From the NCBI GenBank assembly GCA_951799445.1, contig OX637293.1, forward strand, positions 23,436,001 through 23,500,000: 64,000 nt of DNA. Direction: 5' to 3'. Both the position numbers and the translations under genes were made by a program. The notes under the pieces are model-generated. The model did not search any database. It was given only the letters and a program-made list of their open reading frames with translations, and was not told where the DNA came from. Shown here in pieces: positions 46,001-58,480 of this stretch (positions are counted from its first letter, which is position 1; each line of letters opens with the position of its first letter). This DNA comes from Pseudisothecium myosuroides. Taxonomy: Eukaryota; Streptophyta; Bryopsida; Hypnales; Lembophyllaceae.

Positions 46001-47329
46001 CGGCCCTTTATTGGCTAAAACTTCATCCACTAATTTAAAATAGCAAATCAATTCTAAATAATGCTAAATTCTAGGGTTAAATTTTTAGTTCATTTAAGTT
46101 CTGGATTATTAAGATTATTTGGGATTTTGACCTATTTGGATGTTTTTCATCCAAAATTAGCCTCAAACTTCATCCAAACTTTTACCCTTCAAAAATAAAG
46201 TATTTTTAAAAGTAAAAAGAAAATTTTGGAATCTTTATAGATTCCTTGTTTGATTCCACCTTAAAATGTTCCTTAAAGATTCTTTTGGATGACAACCTTA
46301 AGTTTTCATCCAACTTTATGGTTGAGTTTAGTTTGTTAAACAATTTTATGGAATAAAATAAACTTCAAGGCCCTATTGCCGATTACCTTGAAGGTTTATT
46401 TTATTCAAGAATTAAATTAAAAGATTAATATCGTCCAATTTAATAATATTCCAATGAATATTTGTTATTCATTAGTTTATTAATTTTTGTTGGATTAATC
46501 TAATATTTTTGTTGATTTTTTGTCTTTTTCTATTTGTCTTATTAGGCCTAATAAAACAAAACCTAAATCAACATTCAACCTACTAATTCCTTCTAAAAAT
46601 CCTAATTGATAGAAAAAAACAAATTCTTCAATAGTAAAAGGAATAAAACCAAAGAACTATTCCAAATGAATAGTAAATGAATAGTAAAGAAAGAATAAAA
46701 AACAACAATTTGTCCCAAAATGAATAGTAAATGAATAGTAACGGAATAAAAAATCAAAACAAATCCAAAATGAATAGTAAATGAATAGGAAAAGCACAAC
46801 AAAACCAAACCAAAAGCCACGTGAATAGTTAGATGCTTACCAAATAGTGTTAGAATTGATTCTTCGTCTTCCTTCTTTTGGTCTCCAACACTTTAATTCT
46901 TCTTCCAACCGGCTTGATCACTTCATTTCTCCTTGCGGCTCTTCTCCTTCTTTGCTCCTCTTCACTCCTTCACTTTTGCTAGTTGTATTTGATGCGTTAT
47001 TGATTTGGTTGTGAATGGTTTGGAAAATCACATAATTTCAGACCCAGAAACCAAAGCCGCAGCACTCAGAGATTTAAATGAAAACTCAGTGAGAGATGTA
47101 AAAGCCGAGTAGTATCTGGTCATTTGCTCTCACAGATCACCTGGAGCATGTGGAACCGAGTTCTGAGTTCTGACACAAGGATGAGATCACAGGGCCCAAG
47201 CCAAGCCTGAGCATTTCCGACAGGCCAAATTTCAGTCCTGAATGCACCCAAACTCAGTCAGGATCTCACCCGAGGGTTTGGAACCTCAACCTGATGTCTT
47301 GGGACCTCGATCTGATGGCTTGAGACCTC

Positions 47330-47440
47330 CTATTCATGCTTAAATTTCAACTGCTCGTTTTGGTCTCGTACTCTGGTTTCTCGTTCTGGTCTCGTACATT
47401 GGTTCCTTGTTCTGGCCTTGTTCTGGTCCTTTGTTCTGAA
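47330..47440. repeat. Short CTGGT-rich repeat tract of S
   Basis: Diverged units such as TTCTGGTCTCGTA(C) and TTGTTCTGGCC occur at the place where other L copies have clear minisatellites. A looser repeat (GGGACCTCGATCTGATGGCTTGAG) precedes it at 47280-47330. Confidence 0.45.
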
Positions 47441-47987
47441 TTCTAACTTCTACTAAAAAGACAAGTAAACTAAAATAAGTCAAACTATTCTAAATTTCTA
47501 ATATTTTTGGGGTTCTAGGATAATTCTTAAACTAAGCAAATTCTAGCTAATGGATTTTTGGGGGATTTTCTCTAACAACTAAATCTAGCAAGGCTTTATA
47601 CTAAGCAACTAAAACAAAACAATTCTATCTAAGTTTTTTGAGAGTTTTTTGGTATTTTCGAAAACAAAGGAAACTAACTAAAATAAAGCAAAACAAGCAT
47701 AACTAAGTTTTTTGGGACTTTTTGAGATACTAAATGAAATAACTAAGACAAAACAAATCTATCTAAGGATTTTGGGGATTTTAAATTTTTTCTAAAGGAA
47801 AGGAAACTAACTAAATCTATCAAAGACTAAAACTAAAACTTCATAATTTTGGCAAATTAGCATAAAATAAAGGCAAATTGAGCAAATTCAAACGAAAAGA
47901 AAGGAAGCCACTTGATGTTTTGTGGGGGTTTAAATAGCCCTTGACAAGCCAAAGCTTGTTGATTGTCAATTTTTCCCACAAGGTTAA

Positions 47988-48922
47988 CCCCTAAAGGTTT
48001 TTGACTATGTTTTCACCAAAAACGCTCCAAAATTGCCATTTCTAATACTAGTGCCAAATTTTAGGAAAAAAACATCTTAAGACACATGTAACCATAGGAT
48101 CTTGTATTAAACTTGTTTAAGAAGATATGAAAAAAAATTCAGAATTTTCCACCATGTGGATTGCAAGATAATAGCGGTTGAATTGACAAAAATCCTTTTT
48201 TTGTCCCTGCGAAAATCCAGGCAGCTGCCCTTCACAAGGTCACATTTGTATGAAAAAATGTCCAAAATGGTGGTTACTCTTTGGATTCATTCTTCAAGGC
48301 AAGTTGGCTACATTCTTGAAAAATTTCAAATCATTTCAAATTGTACAACATATAGGAAAAAAATAGTAAGTAGGAAGAGGTAGAGAATGATTCAAAACAC
48401 TAAATTGTTAAGAATTTATTTATGGAATTGAAAAATGCCAATCCCAACAGTTGTAATGTTGTAATCAACAATCTACACCCAATGTTTTTATTTTTTTTCA
48501 AAAATATTGAAAATTGAGTTAAATAAAGGACTTCAAAGTTTATTTTAGAATAGAGATTCCATAACTGCACTCAAACTAAGAATCCTCATAACTTTTGACT
48601 CATTGATCGGAATGGAATGATTCAAAGCTTCCCGCGTCTATATAAATCTAAACAACCAATTTCAAATTTTTATTTCTTTTAAAAGTGATTTTTAAAGAAG
48701 TTTTTTTTGCTGCCCGGGCTGCCCGCCAAACGTGGAAAATGACATATCATGCAATAACTTTTTAACCATGTAGTCAAAAGTTATGAAAATTGTTGGGCCT
48801 TAAAGCTACTCCTCGGGCACATCTTGTGTGAAAATTTCAAAGAAAAAAAATAAAAACTCTGCTCATAGTGAGCTGCCCAAAAATGCTATGTTCTCAAAAA
48901 AGCATGTTCAGGGCTTTAGGGG
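47988..48922 (+). mobile_element. TTAA-type MITE family M, best copy, 935 bp
   Basis: It begins CCCCTAAAGGTTTTTGAC and ends GGGCTTTAGGGG, flanked by TTAA at 47984-47987 and 48923-48926. The interior matches 41372-42553 and the inverse of 40031-40953. Only the outer CCCCTAAAG is inverted, so the terminal repeat is short. No ORF of note. Confidence 0.65.
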
Positions 48923-49550
48923 TTAAGTGTTTTAAGGGTCAAAGCTTCGCCATGTGGGGGCAACCCCAGGAAAAACTCGTGTAATATGGTCCCAAGTGGC
49001 TGCAAGAATGTTTCAACCCTTAAAGGAGGTACACATGAAAGTGTTTAAACCGAACATTAAGGACTAAAAGAATTCCCAAGGTTTCCAATAGTTTTAATTC
49101 CTAAATGAGGTACACATGAAAGTGTTTAAACCGAAAATTAGGAATTAAGTCAAACCAAACTTTGTTATACAACAAAGTTTGGCCAGTATTTTGAGTGTTA
49201 GAATCTTTTGGTGAAGACTAGCTTCACCGCCTTAAGAATTATGACTCAATAGCTGTTGCAAAATATATAATTAGTATACAATCAACATATGCAAGTTTGG
49301 AGGGATAAAACCTCCCAAAAGTATGATTTTAGTGTGGTTTTGATGGTTGAAAAGCGAACCCCGCGTCCTCTAACCAAATCCTTCACTAAAAGAAAGTAAA
49401 GAAAGCAAAATGAGTAAAAGATGACCAAAATTTGGTCCAACTAAAAGCTTCCAACAAAGCCGATAAGCAAGTGAACAACAGAGAGTCTCTACACTCCGAC
49501 AGAATGTCGGTAGGTAGATAATGGGGTATGAGAAACTTTAGAGGAGGGCC

Positions 49551-49557
49551 TTATATA
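49551..49557 (-). promoter_or_regulatory. TATA box of L element S
   Basis: On the minus strand it reads GAGTATATAAGGCCCTCC, nearly identical to 54511-54528 of the L element at 52943-58491. Confidence 0.45.
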
Positions 49558-52500
49558 CTCGCTAGAAGGCCCCACGACTAAAGTTTACCATGAAATATTT
49601 AGTGTTTTACTCAAAAACTACCCTAAGCTAAAGTCTAAACTACCCTAAGATATTTGCTAAATAATCTTTGTTTAATTCTTAGAATTTTCTAGAACAAGCC
49701 TTAATTAGCAAGGAAATCTTGTCCAAATAAAATCTAAGATTTTTCTTAAAGATATTTAGGAAATTAACTATTTTGACCTTGAGATAATTCGTGATTAACC
49801 CTAGGATATTTCTAAATATTCTTAGTTTAATCTAAAAAGGAAAGATTTGAAATCTTAACTAAATCCAATCTTCAATTTTCACCAAGATATTTTGTCAATT
49901 AACCTTGAATTACCGCTAATTACTTTCAAAAAGTCAAACTTACGGCTGAACTCTTCCTATCTTCTTGAGAACAATTCCAAATTGAAAACTAATTGCGCCA
50001 TCGCGTTCAAAAGACCCCAATTAGTCTAGGGGACCTAAACCGCCCTCTTCCAAGCTGTAAATACTCGTAAAATTCACTAACAATAACTTCAAAGAAAAGT
50101 CAAAATCCCAACTAATGGAATTTGAATTTCCCGAGAAAACTGACTAGCTAGGGTTGCTTGGAAGGTTCGTGAGAGTAAGAAAACATTCCTTGTTTGCGAC
50201 ATTTGAACATCGCCAGCTCCTGGTTCGCCAGTCAACCCGCCGCCATGTTGTAAATTCTTGTTAAATTCAATGTCGTTGCCGATTCTGGTACTTCTGACTA
50301 TTGGAAAGTCTTCAAACTTGACTAGTCACTTATTTTATATATAAAACTCTAATCTAATTTTTAGTGAGATTTTATCAGACTCTGGGTAATTTCTATGAAA
50401 TTATCATCAGTTTCAAAGGCGATTGACTTCTCATGGAGTCATTGTGGAGTTTTATAAAATCCCGAAACTTTTGGGCAATCTTCTAGAAAGTGTCCAAAAG
50501 CCAAGGGCAAAACCAAACCTCCAATAAGGATGCTAAATTTAGTGGTTCCTTAATAATTTCCACCTGAGGGGGAAATTAATCTGGTATCGGGGTTTGTCGT
50601 GGATGATTAGCTCCGTTGTTGATCTCTTGGCATGCTTTTACCCTAAAAGCACCTTTCTGTAAGCTCCAATCACCTCGCCCTTCTTCTACTTTGCATTCTG
50701 GTTTGTATTCTTCAACATTTATAGGTCTTCGCATAACTAGTCTAAATTCCACATGAATTGGATCTAGACACTTCTAAACCTGAACATAGATTCTTATGAT
50801 TCAGCCAAGCTGTCATATGTGCTCACATGTCGAGTTTTACATGGACAGGACACTAGAACTGGCTAATTCTCACATCCTCACATCTCTCTAAAACGTAAAT
50901 ATGGACTCTAAGATACTAAACTAAGACCTAAACATAGAAAAGCAGAGTATTTTGTGCTTTCCATGATTTTAGGAAGACTCCTCACTAATCTGGTAGGGAC
51001 TTCTACCAAACTCCTCTCAACTACTAATTCATGCTATTTTACATGAATTAACACTAAAAACTAACAATAAATCGCGAAAAATAAACCCAGAGTTCCAAGT
51101 GCTAATTTGAGGGCTCACAACCTCTCTCAATGTCTAGCTCTTCTCGAACCTTCCCCAGATCTTCAATAATCCTCTCGAGTGGATCATCCTGCTGGACTTC
51201 CGGTTTCGGGGAATCATTTCTATCACTCTTGGGTCCTTTCTTCTTGACCGAGGCTAAGATTTTCTCTGAAGACTCCCTTCTCTTCTCTAACAAGCCCCTC
51301 CCGGACTCCTCATCATGCCCTCTCTCCCATTCTCTAGGTGGAGTAATATTTAATTTTAAGAGGGTGGCCGCGGCCTTGTAAACTGTCCTCTCCTGACTCC
51401 TAAGCATCCCTCAGTAGTCATACAGATGGAAGAGGAAGAGACCTATGGGGGTTGCCTTGGTATTCCTCAGCGAGGCAACCATCTTTCCTACTATGTCCCT
51501 CACAATTCCTCCCCAAAATATTTTCCTCTCTCCGCTCAGTGCTCCGAAGATAGTGTTTGCCCAAGTCACAGTAATCCGGTTCGGTCTTTCCGGATACAGG
51601 ATGGGAACTAAGAACTCTAATATCCTCCTGTCCCTCACGACCTTGCAATCAGCTACTGCGTAGCCATCCTTGTGATGAGGGAGATTGGAGAACTTACCCT
51701 CTGCGAACTTGTGCGTTCGAAAAGCCAACCCTTCTCCTGGGCGCGGAAAGTCATACAACCGTTTCCAGGTTTCAAGGGTCCATTCGCCGGGAAGTGCTCG
51801 AGAGGTCTTGGCCCGTTCACTCGACTACTCCTTTGTCAGCTCCTAGATCATCTTTTCATCCTTCAAACTCCATGGTCGATGTAGAAACCCAACGCATCCG
51901 ATCTGCCCTGCCAAAATCCTCCTCCAACTACTTCCGCCCTTCCTCATCATTTGGAATAACGGGATAAATGGTCTTGATCTTCAGCGCGGCAGCCCCACTA
52001 CCTTCCGCCTTTACCATCACACTCCAGGAGGCTATCACTCTTCCCAGATCAAAATCTTGCACAGTCCCTCAAAAAGATGAAGCTATGGAATCTTTCTGTC
52101 GAGCGCCGGTCCTTTTCCTCTCTACCAGATCCGGAAATCGAGATCTCTCTCTCTCTCCTCCCACAACCTCACGCACTACCAGATCACTATGAGCGTTCCA
52201 AGGATGCTCCCAACTCAAGAATGAGAAATAACAGTAGGAATTCCGACCCCTAGGTCTTCTCCCAAAACCTGTTCCCAGCCGTTTTAGAGTAGCCGTTTCT
52301 GCTGCCATCCCGGAAGATTTTTACCATTAAACGGTCATTCCTAATTTCTGATAGTGCTGTTGGATCCTAAGATCGCCTTGCTGGCTTCCAATAGGTCCCC
52401 CGGTATCTTCTGGTATGGGTCTGCACCCGATCTCGATAAATCAAGCAATTCCCGAGGGGTTTCCCGGATCCCATTCCGGTTTTTGCTAAAAATAGGAAAC

Positions 52501-52676
52501 TTTAATTTCCATTCTTAATCTAATTATCTAGTTACCACTACTTCTATGGTAAAAGAATGTTAATTTTGGTAAAACTCCTACTTTACTCTTACAAAAAGAA
52601 ATTTTTTTATCAATACCAACTCATTCCCCTAGATTCCTTAGTAACTAGTCCTATCTTCATTTTTTTGGTTACCACA

Positions 52677-52942
52677 GAACTGTCAGGAACTGCTAATTTC
52701 CTGGTTACTGCTCTATTTGGACCAAACTGCTGGACAACCCATGATCCAAATTCATGCATGGATTCTAAATATAAACATGAGAGATCTCAATTACTCGCTC
52801 ACAAATAATCATCATGGATGCACGCACATTGCATCGAAACCACGTTGTCTTATATTAACAAAATAACGCATGAGGGACAAAAAACCCTCTGTGGTTCTTA
52901 AAAGAAGGAGAAGGCTCACGAATTCTAACCGTCGTAACCGTC
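52677..52942 (-). repeat. Distal part of the chromovirus 3' LTR
   Basis: Together with 58492-58529 this forms the interrupted LTR. The L element between them has a perfect CCGTC duplication (52938-52942 and 58492-58496), so the two parts were contiguous. It contains a possible TATA (TTAATATAAGACAACG on the minus strand). The outer end is not secure. Confidence 0.4.
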
Positions 52943-54516
52943 TGTGAGCCCTCAAGTTAGCACTTGGAGCTCTGGGTTTATTTTTTGCGATTTATTGTTA
53001 GTTTTTAGTATAAATTCATGCAAAATAGTACGAATTAGTAGTTGAGAGGAGTTTGGTAGAAGTCCCTACCAGATTAGTGAGGAATTGTCCTAAAATCATA
53101 GAAAGCACAAAATACTCTGCTTTACTATGTTTAGGTCTTAGTTTAGTGTCTTAGAATCTATATTTACGTATTAGAGAGATGTGAGGATGTGAGAATTAGC
53201 CAGTTCTAGTGTCCTGTCCATGTAAAACTCGACATGTAAGCACATGTGACAGCCTAGCTGAATCATAAGAATCTATGTTCAGGTTTAGAAGTGTCTAGAT
53301 CCAATTCATGTAAAAGTTGGAGTAGTTACGTGAAAACCTACAAATATTGAAGAATACGAATCAGAATGCAAAGTAGAAGAAGGGCGAGGTGATTGGAGCT
53401 TGCAGAAAGGTGATTTTAGGGTAAAAGCATGCCAAGAGGTCAACAACGGAACTAATCATCCACGACAAACCCCGGTACCAGACTAATTTCCCCCTAGGGC
53501 GGAAATTATTAAAGAATTGCTAAATTTAGCAACCTTATTGGAGGTTTGGTTTTGCCCTTAGCTTTTAGACACTTCCTAGAAGATTGCCCAAAAGTTTCGG
53601 GATTTTACAAAACTCCACGATGACTCCATGGGAAGTCAACCGTCTTTGAAACTGATGGTAATTTCATAGAAATTACCCAAAGTGCGGTAAAATCTCACTA
53701 AAAATTAGATTAGAGTTTTATATATAAAATAAGCGACCAGTCAAGTTTGAGGGCTTTCCGATAGTCAGAAGTACTAGAATCGACGACGACATCGAATTTA
53801 ACAAGAATTTACAACATGGCGGCGGGTTGACCGGCGAACCAGGAGCTAACGGTGTCCGAATGTCGCAAACAAGGAATGTTTTCTTACTCTCACGAACCTT
53901 CCAGGCAACTCTGGCCAATCAATTTTCTCGGAAAACGCAAATTCCATAAACTGGGATTTTGACTTTTCTTTGAAGTTACCGTGAGTGGTTTTTATACATA
54001 TTTACAGCCTGGAAGTGGAGGGTAAAGGGTTCCATAGACTAATTGGGGTCTTCTGAACGCGATGATGCAATCGAATTTCAATTTGGAGTTGTTCTCAAGA
54101 AGATAGGAAGAGTTCAGCCGTAGCGTTGACTTTTTTAGAGTAATTAGCGGTAATTCAAAGTTATTTCACAAAATATCTTGGTGAAAGTCGAAGATTGGAT
54201 GTAGTTAAGATTTCAAATCTTTCCTTTAAAAGCCAATTTAGATTAAATTAAGAATATTTGGAAATATTCTAGGGTTGTTTGCAAAATATCTCAAGGTCAA
54301 AATAGTTAAATTCCTAAATATCTTTGGGAAAAATCTTAGATTTTATTGTGGACAAGATTTCCTTTCTAATTAAGGCTTGTTCTAGAAAATTCTAAAGATT
54401 AAGCAAAGATTATTTTGGAAATATCTTAGGGTAGTTTAGAATTTAGTTTAGGTTAGTTTTTGAGTAAGAAGACCAAATATCTCATGGTAAATTAAGTGAT
54501 GGGGCCTTCTAGCAAG

Positions 54517-54524
54517 TATATAAG
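54517..54524 (+). promoter_or_regulatory. TATA box of L element R
   Basis: GCAAGTATATAAGGCCTCC lies 1.57 kb inside the element and about 3 kb upstream of micro-ORF exon 1, on the same strand. Flanking GGCCTT and AAGGCC words make the site partly symmetrical, so the direction is not certain. Confidence 0.45.
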
Positions 54525-54782
54525 GCCTCCCCGCGAAGTTTGTCGTACCCCATTTTGTTCATTATCTGCCTACCGACACTCTGTCGGAGTACAAACACTC
54601 TTTCTTTGTTCCATTTGCTTACCGGCTTTGTCGGAAGCAATTAAGCTAGACCAAATTTTGGTCATCTTTGCTCATTCTTGTTTTCTTTGCTTTCTTTTAG
54701 TGGAGGATTTGGTTTAAGGACTCGTGGTTTCCTTTCAACCTTCACAACCACACTAAAGTCACACTTTTGGGAGGTCTCATCC

Positions 54783-55344
54783 TCGGGGGGGGCACCTAGT
54801 ATTTTACTACAAACCACGTGCGAACAAATGGTTTCTAATGAACTATAATTTCAACTTAAAATTTTGAGGGTTGCTTAATAATGACTATAGGTTTCTATTG
54901 CCAAAATTTCAAACTAAAATAATAGTTGAAATGATTTGTACAAAAGGTTGAAAATGGCCTAAAACGGCATGTTTTTCAACTCAAATATTTACAGAGATCA
55001 CATTTAGATGATCATTGCATCAATACTCAACTCAAAATGAACTTTCAATAGAGAGCTATTTTTAGGAATTTTTTGTTCATTTTTTAGACAATTTTTTAGG
55101 ATATAATATAGGGGTGTGAAAGTTATTTTTCAGTTGTACAGTGTATCTAATTACTTCAAAAATTTGTAACTAATTATCATTAACAAATAAAAATATCAAT
55201 AATTCAAAACATAAACTTTTGAAGTAGGAAAATCTAGTCATATTTTTTTTATTTCATTTTATTTAAATTTTAGGATATAATATAGGGGGTCCAAAGTTTT
55301 GTTCGCACGTGTTTTCTAATGGACACTCTAAGTGACCCCCCCGA
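54783..55344. mobile_element. 562-bp Mutator-like MITE, 10-bp duplication
   Basis: The ends are TCGGGGGGGGCACC and GTGACCCCCCCGA, with inner inverted similarity extending to CACGTGCGAACAAA on both sides. The flanks GGTCTCATCC (54773-54782 and 55345-55354) are identical. A 9-11-bp duplication with long inverted ends fits a Mutator-type non-autonomous element. No ORF. Confidence 0.65.
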
Positions 55345-56129
55345 GGTCTCATCCCCCAAAACTTGCACACATTGTCTACATACTAATTTGTGTTCTTGTA
55401 ACAGCTATTGAGTTAGGATTCTTAAGGCGGTAAAGCTAGTCTTTACCAAAAGATTCCCACACTCAACCATTAGCCAAACTTCGTTGTATAACAAAGTTTG
55501 GTTTGACTTAATCCTTAATGTTCGGTTCAAACACTTTCATGTGTACCTCCTTTAAGAATTAAAACTATTTGATACCTTGGAAATTATTTAGTCCTTAATG
55601 TTCGGTTCAAACACTTTCATGTGTACCTCCTTTAAGAATTAAAACATTTCTACAGCCACTTGGAACCATTCTTGACAAGTTTTGGCCTGGGGTTGCCCCC
55701 GCACGGCGAAGCTTTCACCTCAACAAAAGTTTACCTTGAAACTTGAAGGAAGAATTGGGAAAAAACCCTCGGTGTGTTGGCTACTTAAGCCAATAACCCA
55801 CACCCAGTGGCTCCTTTTCTTCCGCCGGAATTTGCTCAATTGCTTTTTATTTCCATTGCCAAAGTTAGGAACTCTCATTGATAGATAGTTTTTGCTTAGT
55901 TTAGTTATCCTTGCCTTTGTTTAGTTTAGATCACTTTGTTTTAGTTTATACCAGAAAAAACTTTGTTAGAATATCTCAAAAATCCCCCAAAAAAACCCTT
56001 AGAATAGTTTGCTTGTTAGTTTATCTCGAAAACCCCAAAAAAACTATCTTTTAGTTTAGTTGTTTTGTTAGTTTATTTCAAAAAATCCCAAATTATCTAT
56101 TTAGTTAGTCTAAGCTAGTTGTTGTTAGT

Positions 56130-56530
56130 TGTTTAGGACCAGTATTCCAGTTTACGAAATCCAGACCAATATTCCAGTTACAAAAATCCAGACCAGTACT
56201 CCAGTTTACGAAAATCCAGACCAGTAACCAGTTCAAGCCGGAACCAGAGAGGGCGACCAGACCACGAGAACGGGCTGGTGAGACGGGCCGGTGGAGCAAG
56301 GGCTGGTGGAGGACGAGTGAAGGGGCCGGGACACGTGGCAACCGGAGGGGAGAGGGGAGAGTACGAGAGTGGCAGCCAGACAGTCCATTCGGTAAAGCTC
56401 AGACAACCACTCGGTAAGCTCAGACAGCCATTCGGTAAAGCTCAGACAGTCCATTCGGTAAAGCTCAGACAGTCCATTCGGTAAGCTTAGACAGTCCATT
56501 TGGTAGCCTGGACAGCCTTCGGTGGTCTGG
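56130..56530. repeat. Two minisatellites of L element R
   Basis: About four units near 56140-56230 contain ATCCAGACCAGTA(T/C)TCCAGTT. After a spacer, about seven units near 56380-56530 contain CTCAGACAGTCCATTCGGTA. The first shares the CTGGT core (here ACCAG) with the arrays of other L copies. Confidence 0.75.
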
Positions 56531-57548
56531 ACATACCATTCGAAAATCAAACCAAATCCAGTTCAAATTCGGGAGACTTTAAAATAAAGAAACCAAATAC
56601 TTAAGGTTAGGCCGTTGCTCGCCACACCAACCAATTTTGTTTTTTTCTCCTAAATTTGAGTTATCATACTTGACACTCGAAATTAACTATACACACACCG
56701 ACTCACAACTTCCAACACTCCATAGCCACAACAACAAATGACAACGGAAACTTGAAGCAAAACATACTTAAAGAAGACGAAGTGGCGGCTTGGGGATAAT
56801 TAGATTAAAAAACTAGTTTTTCTAAAGAATCTCACTATTCATGTTGGCTTGATGTTTTATTTTTCACTATTCCTTTTGGATTTGGCGCGGGTTTTTATTC
56901 GTTTTCTATTCATTTGTTTTGTTTTGTTGTACTTTTCCTATTCATTTTAGATTTGTTTTGGTTTTTGTTCCGTTACTATTCATCTACTATTCATTCAAGA
57001 CAAATTGTTTTTTGTTTTTCTACTATTCATCTACTATTCATTTAGAATAGTTCTTTGGTTTTATTCCTTTTACTATTGAAGAATTTGTTTTTTTCTATCA
57101 ATTAGTATTCTTGGAAGAAATTAGTTGGTCTTGTTGACTTGGATTTTTGTTTTATTGGCCTAATAAGCCAAATAGGAAAAGACGAAAAGTCAACAAAAAC
57201 AATAGATTAATCCAACAAAAATAATAGACTAATGAATAACAATTAAAATTGATTATTCATTGGAATATTATTAATTTGGAAGATATTAATCTTTTAAAAT
57301 TAATTCTTAAATTAAAACAAATATTCAAGGTGGTTGGAAATAGGACCTTGAAGTTACTTTAATTCAAAAGGTTATTTTAAAATCAACTAAAAACCATTAG
57401 AAGTTTAACGTAAATTCTTAAAATTAAGAGAATTAAGTTAAATACTTAGACTAACCCTTTTATTTGTAGGAAATCAGTTAGAAGAATGTAGGAAAAGGAT
57501 TTTTCCATACATTCTGACACTAAACTTTCATCCATAGACGGAGTACCC

Positions 57549-58480
57549 ATGATGGAGGACGAGGGTTATCTTGAGACCATTATGCTAGTGCTCTGCGATG
57601 ACGAGACCATGGACCCAGAGGTATGTTAATTTTACCCTTTGCTTTTGCTTTGTTTTTGTTTTCAAATTAAAGTTAGAATCTTTGCTATTAGAAGTTAGTT
57701 TTTAGATTAGAATTTAGAGTTTAAGTTAGATTTAGAACCTAATAAGTAATTTAGGAGTTATAGAACCAAATCATACTTAAAATTTAACCCAATAACAAAA
57801 ATTACCAATAATTAACCATAACCCCACATTGGATGATAATTTAAGATTTTCATCCAAAGGAACCTTTAAGGAATCTTTTTAGGTAGGAATCAAACAGGAA
57901 ATCTATAAAGATTCCAAAATCACTTTTTACTTTTGAAAATACTTTATTTTTGAAGGATAAAAGGTTGGATGAAGTTTGAGACCAAATTTAGATGAAAAAC
58001 ATCCAATTAGGTCAAAATTCCGATTAGTCTTAAAAATCCGTAACTTAAAGGAACTAATAACTTAACCTTAGAATTTAGAATTATTTTGGATTAATTTGCT
58101 ATTTTAGTATTAGTGGATGAAGGTTAGCACAACTAAGGGGCCCAACGTACCTCGTGGTAACTTTTGCTAGGAATCTTGGAATCTAGTTTTCTTCACCATT
58201 CTGGGAAGAGAAAATTATATTCTAAAAGGCTACTTAGATACAATTTTAGTTAGATTAGATTTTGTTTTCTTTCTTTGTTTTTTACCTAACCATAACATTT
58301 AATTAATTAACCCATAGTTTTCTTAGAATTACTGGAATTTTACAGGATTACCAGTCACAAAAAGTGTCCATTGCTTGGAAGGCGAACACTTACTTAGGAA
58401 CCACCCAATTAGGAGTAAAATCTCCAACGAAACTGCCGCTAGAGCCCGTGTGTAACTTTCTGACTCAAGGGTGGAGTTAG
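57549..58480 (+). CDS. L-element two-exon micro-ORF (best copy, 68 residues)
   Basis: Exon 1 (57549-57620, 24 codons) reads MMEDEGYLETIMLVLCDDET plus MDPE and ends GAG at a GTATGT donor. The acceptor TTTTACAG is at 58338-58345. Exon 2 (58346-58480) reads DYQSQKVSIAWKANTYLGTT and continues open for 44 codons to TAG, 11 bp before the element end. Donor, acceptor and phase all agree with the copies in L1, L2 and L3, and S keeps the same acceptor and DYQSQKVSIAWKA. No similarity to known proteins comes to mind. It could be a short regulatory peptide or the remains of a longer product. Confidence 0.5.

Larger units (their letters stand above)
45651..51119 (-). mobile_element. L element S, complete, duplication ACCTC
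   Basis: The element starts TGTAAGTGTTTCC and ends GAGGGCTCACA. ACCTC at 45646-45650 is repeated exactly at 51120-51124, and the insertion splits the G ORF cleanly, so the ends are secure. Length 5469 bp. It keeps exon 2 of the micro-ORF (acceptor at 45796-45798, then DYQSQKVSIAWKANT and a stop), but exon 1 is deleted. It also has a TATATAA box (49551-49557, minus), one AAGCTTCGCC motif (48942), a CTGGT-rich minisatellite around 47330-47440 and a nested TTAA MITE. No RT, PBS or terminal repeat is seen. Confidence 0.8.
44640..52017 (-). pseudogene. G-element ORF, third copy, broken
   Basis: Coding starts at ATG 52017 (MVKAEGSG) and aligns with copy 2 through GCVGFLHRPWSLKDEKM, YPERPNRITVTWANTIFGAL and FLFHLYDY. 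After the L insertion it continues as GGLEVSELAKKVEGLLRDN and on to the basic serine-rich C-terminus near 44670. Defects: TAG at 51928-51930, 51843-51845 and 51825-51827, TGA at about 51408, a 1-nt frameshift after EEDFGR, further decay around 44900-45220, and the 5.47-kb insertion. At 51928 and 51825 copy 2 has CAG. Confidence 0.6.
43270..52676 (-). mobile_element. G element, copy 3, split by an L element
   Basis: On the minus strand it starts TGTGGTAACC at 52676 and ends TTACAACA at 43270, like the TGTCGT...ACGACA ends of copy 2. The L element 45651-51119 lies inside the ORF; removing it leaves about 3.9 kb. Flanks AAACA and GAACT agree at 3 of 5 bases. Its right end abuts the outer part of the chromovirus LTR. 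Confidence 0.6.
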
